Positions 43,025-52,121 of a stretch of DNA of 64,000 nt are shown here, in pieces. Under the pieces are notes generated by a model that did not search any database, was not told the DNA's origin, and saw only the letters and a program-made list of their open reading frames with translations. Source of the stretch: Bacillus salipaludis (lineage in GTDB: Bacteria; Bacillota; Bacilli; Bacillales_B; DSM-18226). The number at the start of each line of letters is the position of its first letter. Within the stretch, counting starts at the first letter, position 1. Made by a program: the position numbers and the translations under genes. The stretch spans positions 186,001-250,000 of the forward strand of contig NZ_SMYO01000008.1 of the NCBI RefSeq assembly GCF_004358205.1, in the 5' to 3' direction.

Positions 43025-43570
43025 TTAAAAAGCAGGCGGGGTAACTGAAAATAATACAACCGCATTTTGGTTGAAATCATTTTCCCATTTATGTTTCATA
43101 TATGCAGGTATTTTCACACTATCACCAGCCTCTAATATATGTTCCTCCTCATTTAAATACACCTTAATTTTCCCCTCTAAAATAAAAGCAACTTCCTCTC
43201 CTTTATGTTCCAAGAGTTTCTCAGACGACGAAGTGTTTGGCGGAACCTTCATAATAGCTGACGCGAGATTTCCAGTAAAATCGGGTGATAACAATTCATA
43301 AGACAAATTGTCAATCACCATTTTTCTACGTTGATTTGTCCTAACAACTAAATCCGCCGTGTTTTTTTCTTCAAGGAAAAAACTAAAGGTTGGAACATCA
43401 AGGGCCTTTGCTAAAACTTTAAGGGTTTGAATAGAAGGATTTGCTAATCCGCGTTCAATTTGGCTTAACATCGAAGGCGTTATTTCAGCTAACTTAGCTA
43501 ATTCTCTTATACTTAACACTTTAGCTTTTCTATATTGTTCAACCCTTTTTCCAATATCTATATTTTCCAT
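43025..43570 (-). CDS. XRE-family regulator with C-terminal cupin domain, 181 aa
   Basis: The helix-turn-helix is LSIRELAKLAEITPSMLSQI then ERGLANPSIQTLKVLAKALD. The C-terminal cupin (LEHKGEEVAFILEGKIKVYL; AGDSVKIPAYMKHKWEND) is the small-ligand sensor. This architecture is common for regulators of amino acid and polyamine catabolism. ATG 43570 has AAGGAG ten bases upstream. It is divergent from dsdA and likely controls it through the palindromes between them. Confidence 0.88.
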   Translation of the reverse strand: MENIDIGKRVEQYRKAKVLSIRELAKLAEITPSMLSQIERGLANPSIQTLKVLAKALDVPTFSFFLEEKNTADLVVRTNQRRKMVIDNLSYELLSPDFTGNLASAIMKVPPNTSSSEKLLEHKGEEVAFILEGKIKVYLNEEEHILEAGDSVKIPAYMKHKWENDFNQNAVVLFSVTPPAF

Positions 43571-43593
43571 CCCTATACACTCCTTAACACTGA

Positions 43594-43614
43594 ATGTTAA
43601 TTTATATTTAACAT
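43594..43614. promoter_or_regulatory. Palindrome between XRE-cupin regulator and dsdA (site 1)
   Basis: ATGTTAA and TTAACAT pair perfectly around seven bases. The shared GTTAA/TTAAC arms with site 2 suggest operators of the divergent regulator. Confidence 0.55.
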
Positions 43615-43648
43615 AATTAAACAGCACTTAACATTTAAAATAATTTGT

Positions 43649-43665
43649 GTTAAATTTTATTTAAC
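43649..43665. promoter_or_regulatory. Palindrome between XRE-cupin regulator and dsdA (site 2)
   Basis: GTTAAATTTTATTTAAC is a perfect inverted repeat with 7-bp arms, about 67 bp before the dsdA start. Confidence 0.55.
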
Positions 43666-43731
43666 GTATATTAACTTATATTTTATTTCAGTTTGATAAC
43701 TGTTTACAAGTCAATTAGGAGGATTCGTCGA

Positions 43732-45090
43732 ATGAAGGAAATTGAAAGCAAAGAAATACAAAAATGGAAAGACCAATATCCTTTACTAAGCAAACTCATT
43801 TCAATGGAGGAAATATTCTGGTTCAATCCAAATATCGAAAAATTCCAAACAGGAATTAAAAAATCCCCCCTAATTCAAGAAGATGTAAGGGATGCAGAGG
43901 AAAGGTTGAAACGTTTTGCACCATATATCGCTAAGGTTTTCCCAGAAACAAAAAAGATGAATGGTATTATCGAATCACCTTTAGTGGATATCCCCTCCAT
44001 GAAACAATCCCTAGAACGGAATTATCAACAACCTATATTAGGTGAATTATTTCTAAAATGTGATAGTCATCTTCCTATATCAGGATCTATAAAAGCAAGA
44101 GGCGGGATTTATGAAGTTCTCAAACATGCAGAAGAATTAGCTCTTCAACATCAATTGTTAACAGTTCACGATGACTATTCAATTTTAGATAGTGATAGGT
44201 TTCGAACCTTCTTCTCTCAATATTCAATCGCTGTTGGGTCGACTGGAAATTTAGGACTTAGTATAGGCATCATGAGTGCAAAATTAGGTTTTAATGTGAC
44301 TGTTCATATGTCGGCTGATGCAAAACAATGGAAAAAAGAGTTGCTTCGAAGCAAAAATGTTAATGTCATTGAGTATGAAGCAGATTATAGTAAAGCAGTA
44401 GAGGAAGGTCGAATTCAAGCAGATATGGACCCTACATGTTATTTCGTGGATGATGAAAATTCTCATGATCTATTTTTAGGATACGCAGTGGCAGCAGTTC
44501 GATTAAAAAAACAATTAGAAGAGTTAAAGATAACAATAGATGAAAATAATCCTTTGTTTGTATACCTTCCATGTGGGGTAGGCGGTGGTCCTGGAGGTAT
44601 AGCGTTTGGGTTAAAGGTATTGTATAAAGATTACGTTCACTGTTTCTTTGCAGAACCTACTCATTCTCCATGTATGTTACTTGGATTAATGACTGGACTC
44701 CATGATAGAATTTCTGTACAAGATATCGGTATTGATAATATAACAGACGCAGATGGACTAGCTGTTGGAAGACCATCTGGATTTGTGGGTAAAACGATAG
44801 AACCGTTTTTAAGTGGTAATTATACGGTTTGCGATGAGCAATTATATATGTTGCTAAAGGAACTAGTTGATACAGAGGCGATTCGTTTAGAACCTTCTGC
44901 ACTAGCAGGCATGATTGGCCCCATTAAATTATTTAAAGAGGGAACCGATTATTTACAGAAGCATAATTTAACTAAAAAAATGAACAAGGCTACACATATT
45001 ATTTGGGGAACAGGTGGAAACATGGTTCCTGAAGAAATGATGGCAGAATATTATCGAAAAGGATTGAAGTTAACGTTAAATGAACAATAA
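43732..45090 (+). CDS. dsdA: D-serine ammonia-lyase, 452 aa
   Basis: A PLP enzyme of fold type II that converts D-serine to pyruvate and ammonia. The PLP Lys lies in [17 protein letters not shown], the glycine loop for PLP phosphate is [15 protein letters not shown], and [13 protein letters not shown] is the substrate loop. Length matches DsdA. ATG 43732 has AGGAGG upstream, ruling out the longer frame from 43693. It is a single gene controlled by a divergent XRE-cupin regulator (inference). Confidence 0.93.
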   Translation: MKEIESKEIQKWKDQYPLLSKLISMEEIFWFNPNIEKFQTGIKKSPLIQEDVRDAEERLKRFAPYIAKVFPETKKMNGIIESPLVDIPSMKQSLERNYQQPILGELFLKCDSHLPISGSIKARGGIYEVLKHAEELALQHQLLTVHDDYSILDSDRFRTFFSQYSIAVGSTGNLGLSIGIMSAKLGFNVTVHMSADAKQWKKELLRSKNVNVIEYEADYSKAVEEGRIQADMDPTCYFVDDENSHDLFLGYAVAAVRLKKQLEELKITIDENNPLFVYLPCGVGGGPGGIAFGLKVLYKDYVHCFFAEPTHSPCMLLGLMTGLHDRISVQDIGIDNITDADGLAVGRPSGFVGKTIEPFLSGNYTVCDEQLYMLLKELVDTEAIRLEPSALAGMIGPIKLFKEGTDYLQKHNLTKKMNKATHIIWGTGGNMVPEEMMAEYYRKGLKLTLNEQ

Positions 45091-45547
45091 GTAAATTAAC
45101 ACGGGGTTAGGTATTCTTTAACCATCCCATCATAGAATAATGAGGTCTTAATATAACGTTACACCGTGCATCGCATGGACTAATTCCTATCAGCTACTTG
45201 CATAAGTATTGAATTCGTTTAAAACTTCTAGTTAGATGGGGGAAGGAGCTCCTATCCCCATCTAATGGTCAGATTTGGCTCAAATATGATTTTCTCGGGA
45301 GAAATATTATAATTATCTGACGGTCATTCCTTATTAATGTAATAAAATAAATAAATATAAAAGTAAGGAGAATAAATGTTTAGATTTTCAAAGAGATGAA
45401 GGGTTTTAAGGCTAGAATACAAAATGAAGTTATAGTGAATTTTTTCTTGTTTTACAAATGGTTAGAGTCCATAGAAATAAGGAGAGGAACGCTTTGCGTT
45501 CCTCTTTTTTATTAACATCCATTGGTCCCAGTAGGAAACAACCCCAG
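45091..45547. other. Gene-free gap with a possible orphan transcript
   Basis: It contains a perfect hairpin TTAGATGGGG/CCCCATCTAA (45232-45265), an A/T-rich promoter-like stretch, a seven-codon ORF with a perfect AAGGAG site at 45376-45399 (MFRFSKR), and a strong terminator at 45484-45511. No larger gene is recognisable. Confidence 0.5.
45484..45511 (+). terminator. Strong terminator with no assigned gene
   Basis: GAGGAACGC and GCGTTCCTC pair around TTT and are followed by TTTTTT. It lies 85 bp past the seven-codon ORF. Confidence 0.85.
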
Positions 45548-46546
45548 TTAAAAAAGCATTTCTTCTTTTTCTTTTCCGAATTTTTTATTCTCTTTTTTCT
45601 CTTTTTCTTTTAATACATAGCTGAGTAAGTCTAGTAAAATACGGGCTGCTACTTGTCCAGTTATGCCCGTTAGATCATATGGAGGGGCAACTTCTACTAA
45701 ATCAAACCCGATGACTTCTCCTCTTTTGGAAATTCCTTTAAGCAATTCATTAACCTCATCGTAGAGGAGCCCACCTGGAGAAGGTGTTCCTGTTCCAGGT
45801 GCAATGGACGGATCGATTCCGTCAATATCAATCGTTACATAATATTTTTCTCCTGCAGGAATAAGCTCCAACACTTCTTTAAGTCCCATTTTTCTCATCT
45901 GACGAGGTGATAGGATCACGCTGCCATACGCTCTTGCTGCATCGACGTCTTCTTTTTTGCTGCTGCTGATCCCGCGAATACCGAACTGGAATATTTTCTG
46001 AACATAATCCAGCTCAGATAAGCGACGAATGCAATTTCCATGACCATACCTCATTCCTGAGCGATGATCCGCCCAGTCTAGATGGGCATCAATTTGAATC
46101 ACATGAAACGGACCTATGTCTTCTAGTCCCTTTCCAACTGCTGCTGTGATGGAGTGATCGCCTCCTAATACAACCGGCATAGCACCTTTGGAAATAATTT
46201 TTCGTATTGCTTCTTCTGTATTTTCATGGCACTGCATAATATCTCCGTGTACCATGTCTACATCACCACAGTCGACGACTTTCCATTCAGGCCCAAGATA
46301 CATAGTATCATTTTCAATATCATAAGCACCATCCAGACCGAAACTATATAATGTAGAGCCTTCGCGGATTCCTCTAGGGCCCATTCTTGCACCAGATTTC
46401 CATTGTGTCCCCATGTCATTAGGCACCCCGATTACAGCTACATCTGCATCAAGCTGGTTCAGGTTCGAACATATTGGGTATTTCCCAAAAGTACAAATTC
46501 CTGTAAATGGTAAGTTTAAAAACTGCTTTTCATCACGAATAGACAT
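45548..46546 (-). CDS. Ureohydrolase (agmatinase / guanidinobutyrase family), 332 aa
   Basis: A binuclear-manganese enzyme of the arginase/SpeB family, which splits guanidino compounds into urea and an amine. Metal motifs are complete: VVLGGDHSITAAVG, IQIDAHLDWADH and VTIDIDGIDPSIAPGTGTPS. The Lys/Glu-rich C-terminal tail (KEKEKKENKKFGKEKEEMLF) is unusual. ATG 46546 has AAAGGAGG upstream. It is the last gene of the permease, ALDH, ADH operon, pointing to guanidino-acid breakdown (inference). Exact substrate is open. Confidence 0.87.
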   Translation of the reverse strand: MSIRDEKQFLNLPFTGICTFGKYPICSNLNQLDADVAVIGVPNDMGTQWKSGARMGPRGIREGSTLYSFGLDGAYDIENDTMYLGPEWKVVDCGDVDMVHGDIMQCHENTEEAIRKIISKGAMPVVLGGDHSITAAVGKGLEDIGPFHVIQIDAHLDWADHRSGMRYGHGNCIRRLSELDYVQKIFQFGIRGISSSKKEDVDAARAYGSVILSPRQMRKMGLKEVLELIPAGEKYYVTIDIDGIDPSIAPGTGTPSPGGLLYDEVNELLKGISKRGEVIGFDLVEVAPPYDLTGITGQVAARILLDLLSYVLKEKEKKENKKFGKEKEEMLF

Positions 46547-46660
46547 TCTTGCTGCCTCCTTTTTAATTTTCATCCACTCTTTTTCCTTATGCAAAGTTTT
46601 CTGAGGGGGGCCGTTTGTTAACCAATTATTTTTAATTCTATTTTTATATTGTTTACACAA

Positions 46661-47845
46661 TTAGCTTTCAATTAAAGTTGTTGTTTTCTCCTCATAAGTC
46701 TTTTGAAATAAATTCAGATAGTCTTCTTTTGTCAAATCCCTTGAATTTGCCTGAGTACACAAATGTTTAAAGGCTCCTTCTGCTAGGAATGGGAAGTCTT
46801 CGGGATTTACATTACTTAAATCTCGAAAGCTAGGAATGCCGATTTTATTTGCCAGCTCTTTTAACAACACAACACCTTCATAAGCCGTTTCTTCAATTGT
46901 TTTTCCTTCAGGATTTGCCCCAAGCTTGATTGCTACCATGGCGTGCTTTTCTGGATTTGAAGGAATATTATATTCAAATACATGTGGAAGAAAAATAGAA
47001 TTCGCCACTCCATGTGGAGTATCATAAAGTCCTCCAAGTGGTTCGGCCATTGCATGTACAGCCCCAAGATCCGTGTTATCAAAGGCGATACCGGCAACCA
47101 AACTGCCCAAAAGCATATTTTTCCTAGCCTCTAAATCGTGACCATTTTCTACTGCTAATGGTAGGTACTTTGCAATTAATTCTATGGAATATAGTCCCAA
47201 AGCATCTGAAAGTGGTTGAGCAACTTTGCAGGTGTAAGCTTCGATAGCATGTGTGAGTGCATCCATTCCTGTAGCTGCTGTAATGGATTTAGGCAAAGTT
47301 ACTGTCAATTCAGGATCTACAAGTGCAAGTTTAGGAGCGATTTTCAAATCTAGTATCGCCTCCTTTTGTTTCGTCACGGTATCGGTAATGACAGAACCTC
47401 TTGTAACTTCACTACCGGTACCTGAAGTTGTCGGAATACAAATTAGTGGTGGGATTTCCCGTTCTAGTAAATTTACACCGTAACGTTTTCTTAATTCTCC
47501 TCCATGTGTTAAAAGTGTCCCAATTGCTTTGGCTGTATCCATTGAACTTCCGCCGCCAAGACCAATTAAAAGATCGATGTTCTCGTTTTTAAACTTTTGA
47601 TAAGCACTCTCGCAATCTACATCTTTTGGATTAGGTGATATTTCATCATAAACAATATAATTAACACCTTCTTGATCTAAAGATTGTGTGATTTTGTCCA
47701 AAATTCCTGTTTGTGCAAGTCCTTTATCTGTAATAATGAGTGCTTTATTTCCCCCTAATTCTTTAGCCCTTTTCCCAATATTCTTTACTTTACCCTTTCC
47801 AAACTCTATAGAAGTAGGCAGATTAAAATGAAAATCCCATAACAT
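46661..47845 (-). CDS. Iron-containing (type III) alcohol dehydrogenase, 394 aa
   Basis: Family motifs are LLIGLGGGSSMDTAKAIG for NAD binding, PTTSGTGSEVTRGSVITD, and the metal site MDALTHAIEAYTC with GAVHAMAEPLGGLYDTPHGV. These enzymes interconvert alcohols and aldehydes. Pairing with the adjacent aldehyde dehydrogenase recalls GbsB-GbsA of choline oxidation, but the ureohydrolase downstream suggests a different substrate. AAAGGAGG precedes the ATG. Confidence 0.9.
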   Translation of the reverse strand: MLWDFHFNLPTSIEFGKGKVKNIGKRAKELGGNKALIITDKGLAQTGILDKITQSLDQEGVNYIVYDEISPNPKDVDCESAYQKFKNENIDLLIGLGGGSSMDTAKAIGTLLTHGGELRKRYGVNLLEREIPPLICIPTTSGTGSEVTRGSVITDTVTKQKEAILDLKIAPKLALVDPELTVTLPKSITAATGMDALTHAIEAYTCKVAQPLSDALGLYSIELIAKYLPLAVENGHDLEARKNMLLGSLVAGIAFDNTDLGAVHAMAEPLGGLYDTPHGVANSIFLPHVFEYNIPSNPEKHAMVAIKLGANPEGKTIEETAYEGVVLLKELANKIGIPSFRDLSNVNPEDFPFLAEGAFKHLCTQANSRDLTKEDYLNLFQKTYEEKTTTLIES

Positions 47846-47909
47846 ATTAAATTTCCTCCTTTATTATTCCCAATATTCTGAATTTAAATCTGGTGTTTTC
47901 TCTATTTAA

Positions 47910-49382
47910 CTAATTGCTAAACCATTCAGTTGGCTTAACATCTAAATTAATATTGATTTGTTTTACCTCAGTAAACGTATCCAAACCAAAGGTTCCTAAC
48001 CCGCGGCCAATCCCGCTCTGCTTGTACCCTCCCCACGGTGCTTCATTATAGGCGAGGTTATAAGCATTAACATAGGTAATTCCGGCTCTTACTTTTTTAA
48101 TAACCCTCAAAGCTTTGGCGCCATCTTGTGAAAAAACACCTGCTGCAAGCCCGTATGAGGTATCATTTGCCAGCTGGATTGCTTCCGCCTCATCTTTAAA
48201 CTTTTGAACGACAAGGACTGGTCCAAAAATTTCTTCCTGAACAATTCTCATGTCAGGTTTGGTGTCAACAAATATTGTTGGCTCAATGAAATAACCATTT
48301 TCAAGCCCGTCACTTGTGATGCGGTTGCCCCCGCAAACTAATGTAGCCCCTTCGTTTAAGCCAATTTGAATATATTCAAGGATGTTCTTCATATGGTCTT
48401 CACTTACAAGCGGCCCCATCTCTGTAGACGAATCATCTCCAAGCCCAACCTGAATCTTTTTCGCTCTTTCTACTAATCTAGCAATGAACTTATCATGAAT
48501 GCTCTCTTCTAATAGTAAACGCGATCCTGCATTACAAACTTGTCCGGCATTGGTAAAAATCCCATTTAATGCATAATCGATAGCTGTCTCAAAATCTGCG
48601 TCAGCGAAAACAATATTTGGTGACTTGCCGCCTAGTTCGAGTGAAATGTTTTTAATATTTCCTGTTGCTGCATTCATGATGCTTCTACCCGTTGCTGTAC
48701 TACCTGTAAAAGAAATCAGATCCACCTTCTGACTTTCCGCTATTTCTTTTCCTACTGTTGAACCACCTCCCAAAACTAGGTTTGCAACACCAGCTGGTAT
48801 CCCCACTTCTTCCATGATCTGAAATAATTTGTAAGTGGTGACCGGAGTGATTTCAGCTGGTTTAAATACAAGCGTATTTCCCGCAGCAAGCGCAGGGGCT
48901 ATTTTCCAAGCTCCCGTCAACAATGGAAAATTCCATGCAGCGATAAGTCCGCATACACCGACAGGTTCCCGAATAACCATGGCTTGTACAGGATCGGCAA
49001 CAGAATACGTTTGACCATTTGGTTTTGTCACTAACCCAGCATAGTATCGAAAGCAATCCACCGTATCAGCAATATCAAACTCAGATTCTTTAAGGGGTTT
49101 TCCCGTATTCTCTGTTTCAAGTTTGCTAAGCTCGGCTGCCCTTTCTTCAATCTTATCCGCTATTTTAAATAAGTAGGATGCACGTTCAGATGCCGGCAAG
49201 TCTGACCAAATTCCGGAGTCAAAAGCTGTTCGTGCTGCACTAATCGCCATTTGGGCTTCTTCTCTACTTCCCTGCGGAGCCTCAGCCATGATTTTACCGT
49301 TTGCGGGATTCACAGCATGACTCTTCTCTCCGCTTAACGAATCCATCCATTCACCATTAATAAACATTTTCAACTTCAACAT
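47910..49382 (-). CDS. Aldehyde dehydrogenase (betaine/amino-aldehyde type), 490 aa
   Basis: Standard NAD-dependent ALDH. The catalytic Glu is in SLELGGKSPNIVF, the nucleophilic Cys in FTNAGQVCNAGSRLL, and the NAD loop in LISFTGSTATGRSIM. The ending WGGYKQSGIGRGLGTFG is typical. It most resembles betaine-aldehyde and gamma-aminobutyraldehyde dehydrogenases. It lies 26 bp after the permease gene and 64 bp before the alcohol dehydrogenase. Confidence 0.93.
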   Translation of the reverse strand: MLKLKMFINGEWMDSLSGEKSHAVNPANGKIMAEAPQGSREEAQMAISAARTAFDSGIWSDLPASERASYLFKIADKIEERAAELSKLETENTGKPLKESEFDIADTVDCFRYYAGLVTKPNGQTYSVADPVQAMVIREPVGVCGLIAAWNFPLLTGAWKIAPALAAGNTLVFKPAEITPVTTYKLFQIMEEVGIPAGVANLVLGGGSTVGKEIAESQKVDLISFTGSTATGRSIMNAATGNIKNISLELGGKSPNIVFADADFETAIDYALNGIFTNAGQVCNAGSRLLLEESIHDKFIARLVERAKKIQVGLGDDSSTEMGPLVSEDHMKNILEYIQIGLNEGATLVCGGNRITSDGLENGYFIEPTIFVDTKPDMRIVQEEIFGPVLVVQKFKDEAEAIQLANDTSYGLAAGVFSQDGAKALRVIKKVRAGITYVNAYNLAYNEAPWGGYKQSGIGRGLGTFGLDTFTEVKQININLDVKPTEWFSN

Positions 49383-49408
49383 TTTGACAAACCTCCAATA
49401 TGTTATTT

Positions 49409-50797
49409 TTATCTTACCTGTTGAGAGATAACCTCTTGATCAATGTCTTGGTCATTTTCTGGAATCATTTCTTTATCAAAATAAAACTCAGGAAGCGGTT
49501 TGCGGAACCATTTCGTCATATAGACAAGATAAATCAATCCGCATGCCATCCAAATGCCCCCGAGAATCAACGCATCCATTTCTAAATGCGACCATAACCA
49601 CATCGTAAAGGCTGCGCCAATGAGTGGTAATAATAGATACCGAATGCAATCCCGAAAAGAACGCTTGTGATTTCTGATAAAATAATGGGCGATAACAGAC
49701 ACATTTACCGATGTAAAGGCAATTAACGCTCCAAAATTGATAAACTTTATAACTTGTTCTAGGGTTAATAAAATTGCCAGTAAAGAAACTGCGCCAATCA
49801 CAATGATGCTAAGTGACGGTGTTTTAAATTTAGGATGAATATATCCAAATATTTTTTTAGGTAATACGGAATCTCGCCCCATCGCATATAACACTCGAGA
49901 AGCGCTTGTGATTGAAGCGATACCTGAAGAGAAATTACCAATAATCACCGCTGTAATAAACATGGATTTAAATAAATTTCCTCCGACGAGCACTGCTATT
50001 TCAAGGGCTGCAGAATCAGCATGTTTGAATGAAATGCCCGGATTCACCAATTGTGCTAAGTAAGAAGAACCAATATACAAAACTCCGATAAACAATAGCA
50101 TGATAATAATTGCTTTTGGAATCGTTTTTTCGGGATTGATTGTTTCCTCTGATAAAGTGGTCAGTGAATCAAAACCAAGAAAACTAAAACAAAGAATGGT
50201 AGCACCTGCCAAAATATCGGATAAGGAAACATCCGCATCAAACAATGGCTTAATTGAGAAAAGACTACCCGTCCCTACTCCTTCTGATAGACTTTTGAAA
50301 GTTAATATCCAGAAAAGGCAAACAAAAATGACTTGAGCAATCACAAAAATTTTACTAGTTATTGCTGATATCTCCACACCTAGTATACTTGGAGATACGA
50401 TGCTTGCAGTCAACACAATTACCCACACATAATGCGGGATTCCAGGAAATACCGAACTCAAAAAGACAATCGACATTAAGCAGGTAACCATAGGTGTTAA
50501 CAAATAATCAAGCATAATCGACCAACCCACAATGAACCCAACCTCAGAATTAATAGATTTTTGCGTAAAGGTATAGGCTGAACCTGAAATCGGGAACGCT
50601 TTCGCCATTTTGCCATAGCTGAGAGCTGTAAAAAGTATTGCTAAAAAAGCAATAATGTAAGCAGCTGTAATGACACCTTTTGAGGTAACGGCAGCAATTC
50701 CATAGGTATTAAAAAACACCATGGGGTTATTCCATGCAATTCCTAAAAAAACAACCTGTGACAAAGTAAGCGTTTTTGCAAGCGCTTTCTGTTTCAT
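49409..50797 (-). CDS. APC-family amino acid / amine permease, 462 aa
   Basis: Twelve membrane helices. Helix 1 reads GIAWNNPMVFFNTYGIAAV, and the family motif FSFLGFDSLTTLSEETINP lies near residue 205. It imports the substrate of the catabolic operon it heads, probably an amine, amino acid or guanidino compound (inference). A close paralogue lies at 60820-62166. The promoter upstream has MerR-type 19-bp spacing. Confidence 0.9.
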   Translation of the reverse strand: MKQKALAKTLTLSQVVFLGIAWNNPMVFFNTYGIAAVTSKGVITAAYIIAFLAILFTALSYGKMAKAFPISGSAYTFTQKSINSEVGFIVGWSIMLDYLLTPMVTCLMSIVFLSSVFPGIPHYVWVIVLTASIVSPSILGVEISAITSKIFVIAQVIFVCLFWILTFKSLSEGVGTGSLFSIKPLFDADVSLSDILAGATILCFSFLGFDSLTTLSEETINPEKTIPKAIIIMLLFIGVLYIGSSYLAQLVNPGISFKHADSAALEIAVLVGGNLFKSMFITAVIIGNFSSGIASITSASRVLYAMGRDSVLPKKIFGYIHPKFKTPSLSIIVIGAVSLLAILLTLEQVIKFINFGALIAFTSVNVSVIAHYFIRNHKRSFRDCIRYLLLPLIGAAFTMWLWSHLEMDALILGGIWMACGLIYLVYMTKWFRKPLPEFYFDKEMIPENDQDIDQEVISQQVR

Positions 50798-50860
50798 AAC
50801 TCAACTCCCTCCGTGTTAATAAATTAAATTCTTAGATGATTTAGAAGATTTCGTATCCTT

Positions 50861-50891
50861 ATTGTAAACCTTGTTGTTACACAAAGGTCAA
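50861..50891 (-). promoter_or_regulatory. MerR-type promoter of the permease-ALDH-ADH-ureohydrolase operon
   Basis: On the minus strand -35 TTGACC and -10 TACAAT are separated by 19 bp, the overlong spacer corrected by MerR activators. The spacer carries an imperfect dyad, ACCTTGT and ACAAAGGT (50868-50888). The divergent MerR gene starts 36 bp away. Confidence 0.75.
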
Positions 50892-50926
50892 TAGGTGTAT
50901 TATAATTTTTAAGGGAGGTTATCTCA

Positions 50927-51760
50927 GTGAAAATAAAGGAAAAATTAACCATTGGTGAAATGGCGGGGCTACGAGGGATAACGGCGGAGACCTTACGCCA
51001 CTATGATCGGATTGACCTATTCAAACCTCAATATGTTGATCCCGATTCGGGGTATCGCTACTATTCTATTTTTCAATATGAAGTTTTAGGGACCATCAAA
51101 GAGTTGCGGCAACTTGGGATGAGTACAGACGAAATAAAGGAATATTTTAATGAACGTAATTTTAATAAGTCCTTGGATATTCTTAAAGCCAAACATACGG
51201 AACTTAAATCAAAACTGAGTGAGTTACATGACTTGGAGGAAAATATTCGCGGGAAAATTGGATACCTGGAGCATGTAGCGAAAGAAAAAGAACTTCAAGA
51301 GGTGTTTTTTCGCGAAATTGGAAAAAGGAAGTTAATTACCTTAAATGAAAAAATAAATAATAATTTGGAGCTTTGTTATGGTGTTATAAGGTTAGAAAAT
51401 ATGCTCACCGAGAAGACACCAATTCTGGCTAGTAATAGACTAGGCATTATCATCAAGGAAGCAGATCTTAGAGCGAAACGGTTTGAAGAACCTTCCATTA
51501 TTTTTGTCGTTGCAAAAAATAAAGAAAAATTACCAAAACAGTGCCAAATCACTGTTCCTGCCGGTTTATTTGCATGTATTCGTTACAACGGAGAATTATT
51601 ATGGAACCGAAGCGAAAGTTTGAGTAAGATTTGGGAATATCTCGAAGAAACAGGATATCACATAACTGGCGATGCACTGCAAATCATGCACGTCGATATT
51701 ACAATCACAGATAAGCCAAATGAGATTACATTCGAAATTCAGGTTCCAGTTCAAATTTAG
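50927..51760 (+). CDS. MerR-family regulator with GyrI-like effector domain (BmrR type), 277 aa
   Basis: N-terminal MerR winged helix (LTIGEMAGLRGITAETLRHY, then DSGYRYYSIFQYEVLGTIK), a coiled-coil dimerisation helix (residues 85-130), and a C-terminal GyrI-like ligand domain (residues 140-277). The start is GTG with AAGGGAGG eight bases upstream. It is divergent from the catabolic operon and probably activates it. It is clearly paralogous to the MerR gene at 62365-63222. Confidence 0.9.
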   Translation: MKIKEKLTIGEMAGLRGITAETLRHYDRIDLFKPQYVDPDSGYRYYSIFQYEVLGTIKELRQLGMSTDEIKEYFNERNFNKSLDILKAKHTELKSKLSELHDLEENIRGKIGYLEHVAKEKELQEVFFREIGKRKLITLNEKINNNLELCYGVIRLENMLTEKTPILASNRLGIIIKEADLRAKRFEEPSIIFVVAKNKEKLPKQCQITVPAGLFACIRYNGELLWNRSESLSKIWEYLEETGYHITGDALQIMHVDITITDKPNEITFEIQVPVQI

Positions 51761-51820
51761 GGACGGTGGGTTAGGAACCTTGTCCCACCTTGATGAAGTG
51801 ATGGGACGAGGAACCGTCCC
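51760..51820. repeat. REP-like inverted repeat with GGGACGGT ends
   Basis: GGGACGGT and ACCGTCCC bound the element, with GGAACCTTGTCCCACC and GGGACGAGGAACC inside forming further pairing. This is a dispersed GGAACCGTCCC-type repeat I recognise from Bacillus genomes. It begins at the merR stop codon. Confidence 0.65.
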
Positions 51821-51850
51821 CTTGTATCAACTCCTATTTAATTAACAAAT

Positions 51851-51883
51851 AAAAACCACTTGGATTATCCTAAGTGGTTTTTA
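51851..51883 (+). terminator. Terminator downstream of merR
   Basis: AAAAACCACTT and AAGTGGTTTTT pair perfectly around about ten bases. Confidence 0.85.
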
Positions 51884-51968
51884 CTTTGACTATTAGTATC
51901 ATCAAAAAAGCATTACAGATATGTTAATTAATACGCTTTTTTGTATGCTACCGATAATGTTTTTCCAC

Positions 51969-51995
51969 GAAAACCGAACTAATTATAAAAGTTCG
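51969..51995 (-). terminator. Terminator after the small ORF
   Basis: On the minus strand CGAACT and AGTTCG pair around an A/T-rich loop and are followed by GTTTTCG. Confidence 0.5.
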
Positions 51996-51998
51996 TTT

Positions 51999-52109
51999 CT
52001 ATTCGTGTTCCATAGCAGCCTCCTGGAAGAGCAACTGACCGTATGAGTTAACGATTACCCATCCACTGTCCATTTTAAATCCATGTAGGTAACGACTCTC
52101 CCAATACAT
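51999..52109 (-). CDS. Possible small protein, 36 aa
   Basis: A 36-codon frame (MYWESRYLHGFKMDSGWVIV, ending FQEAAMEHE) starts 12 bp after the phosphatase stop codon on the same strand and is followed by a hairpin terminator. The ribosome binding site is weak. I do not recognise the sequence. It could also be the remains of a longer gene. Confidence 0.35.
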   Translation of the reverse strand: MYWESRYLHGFKMDSGWVIVNSYGQLLFQEAAMEHE

Positions 52110-52121
52110 TTAAATTCAACT

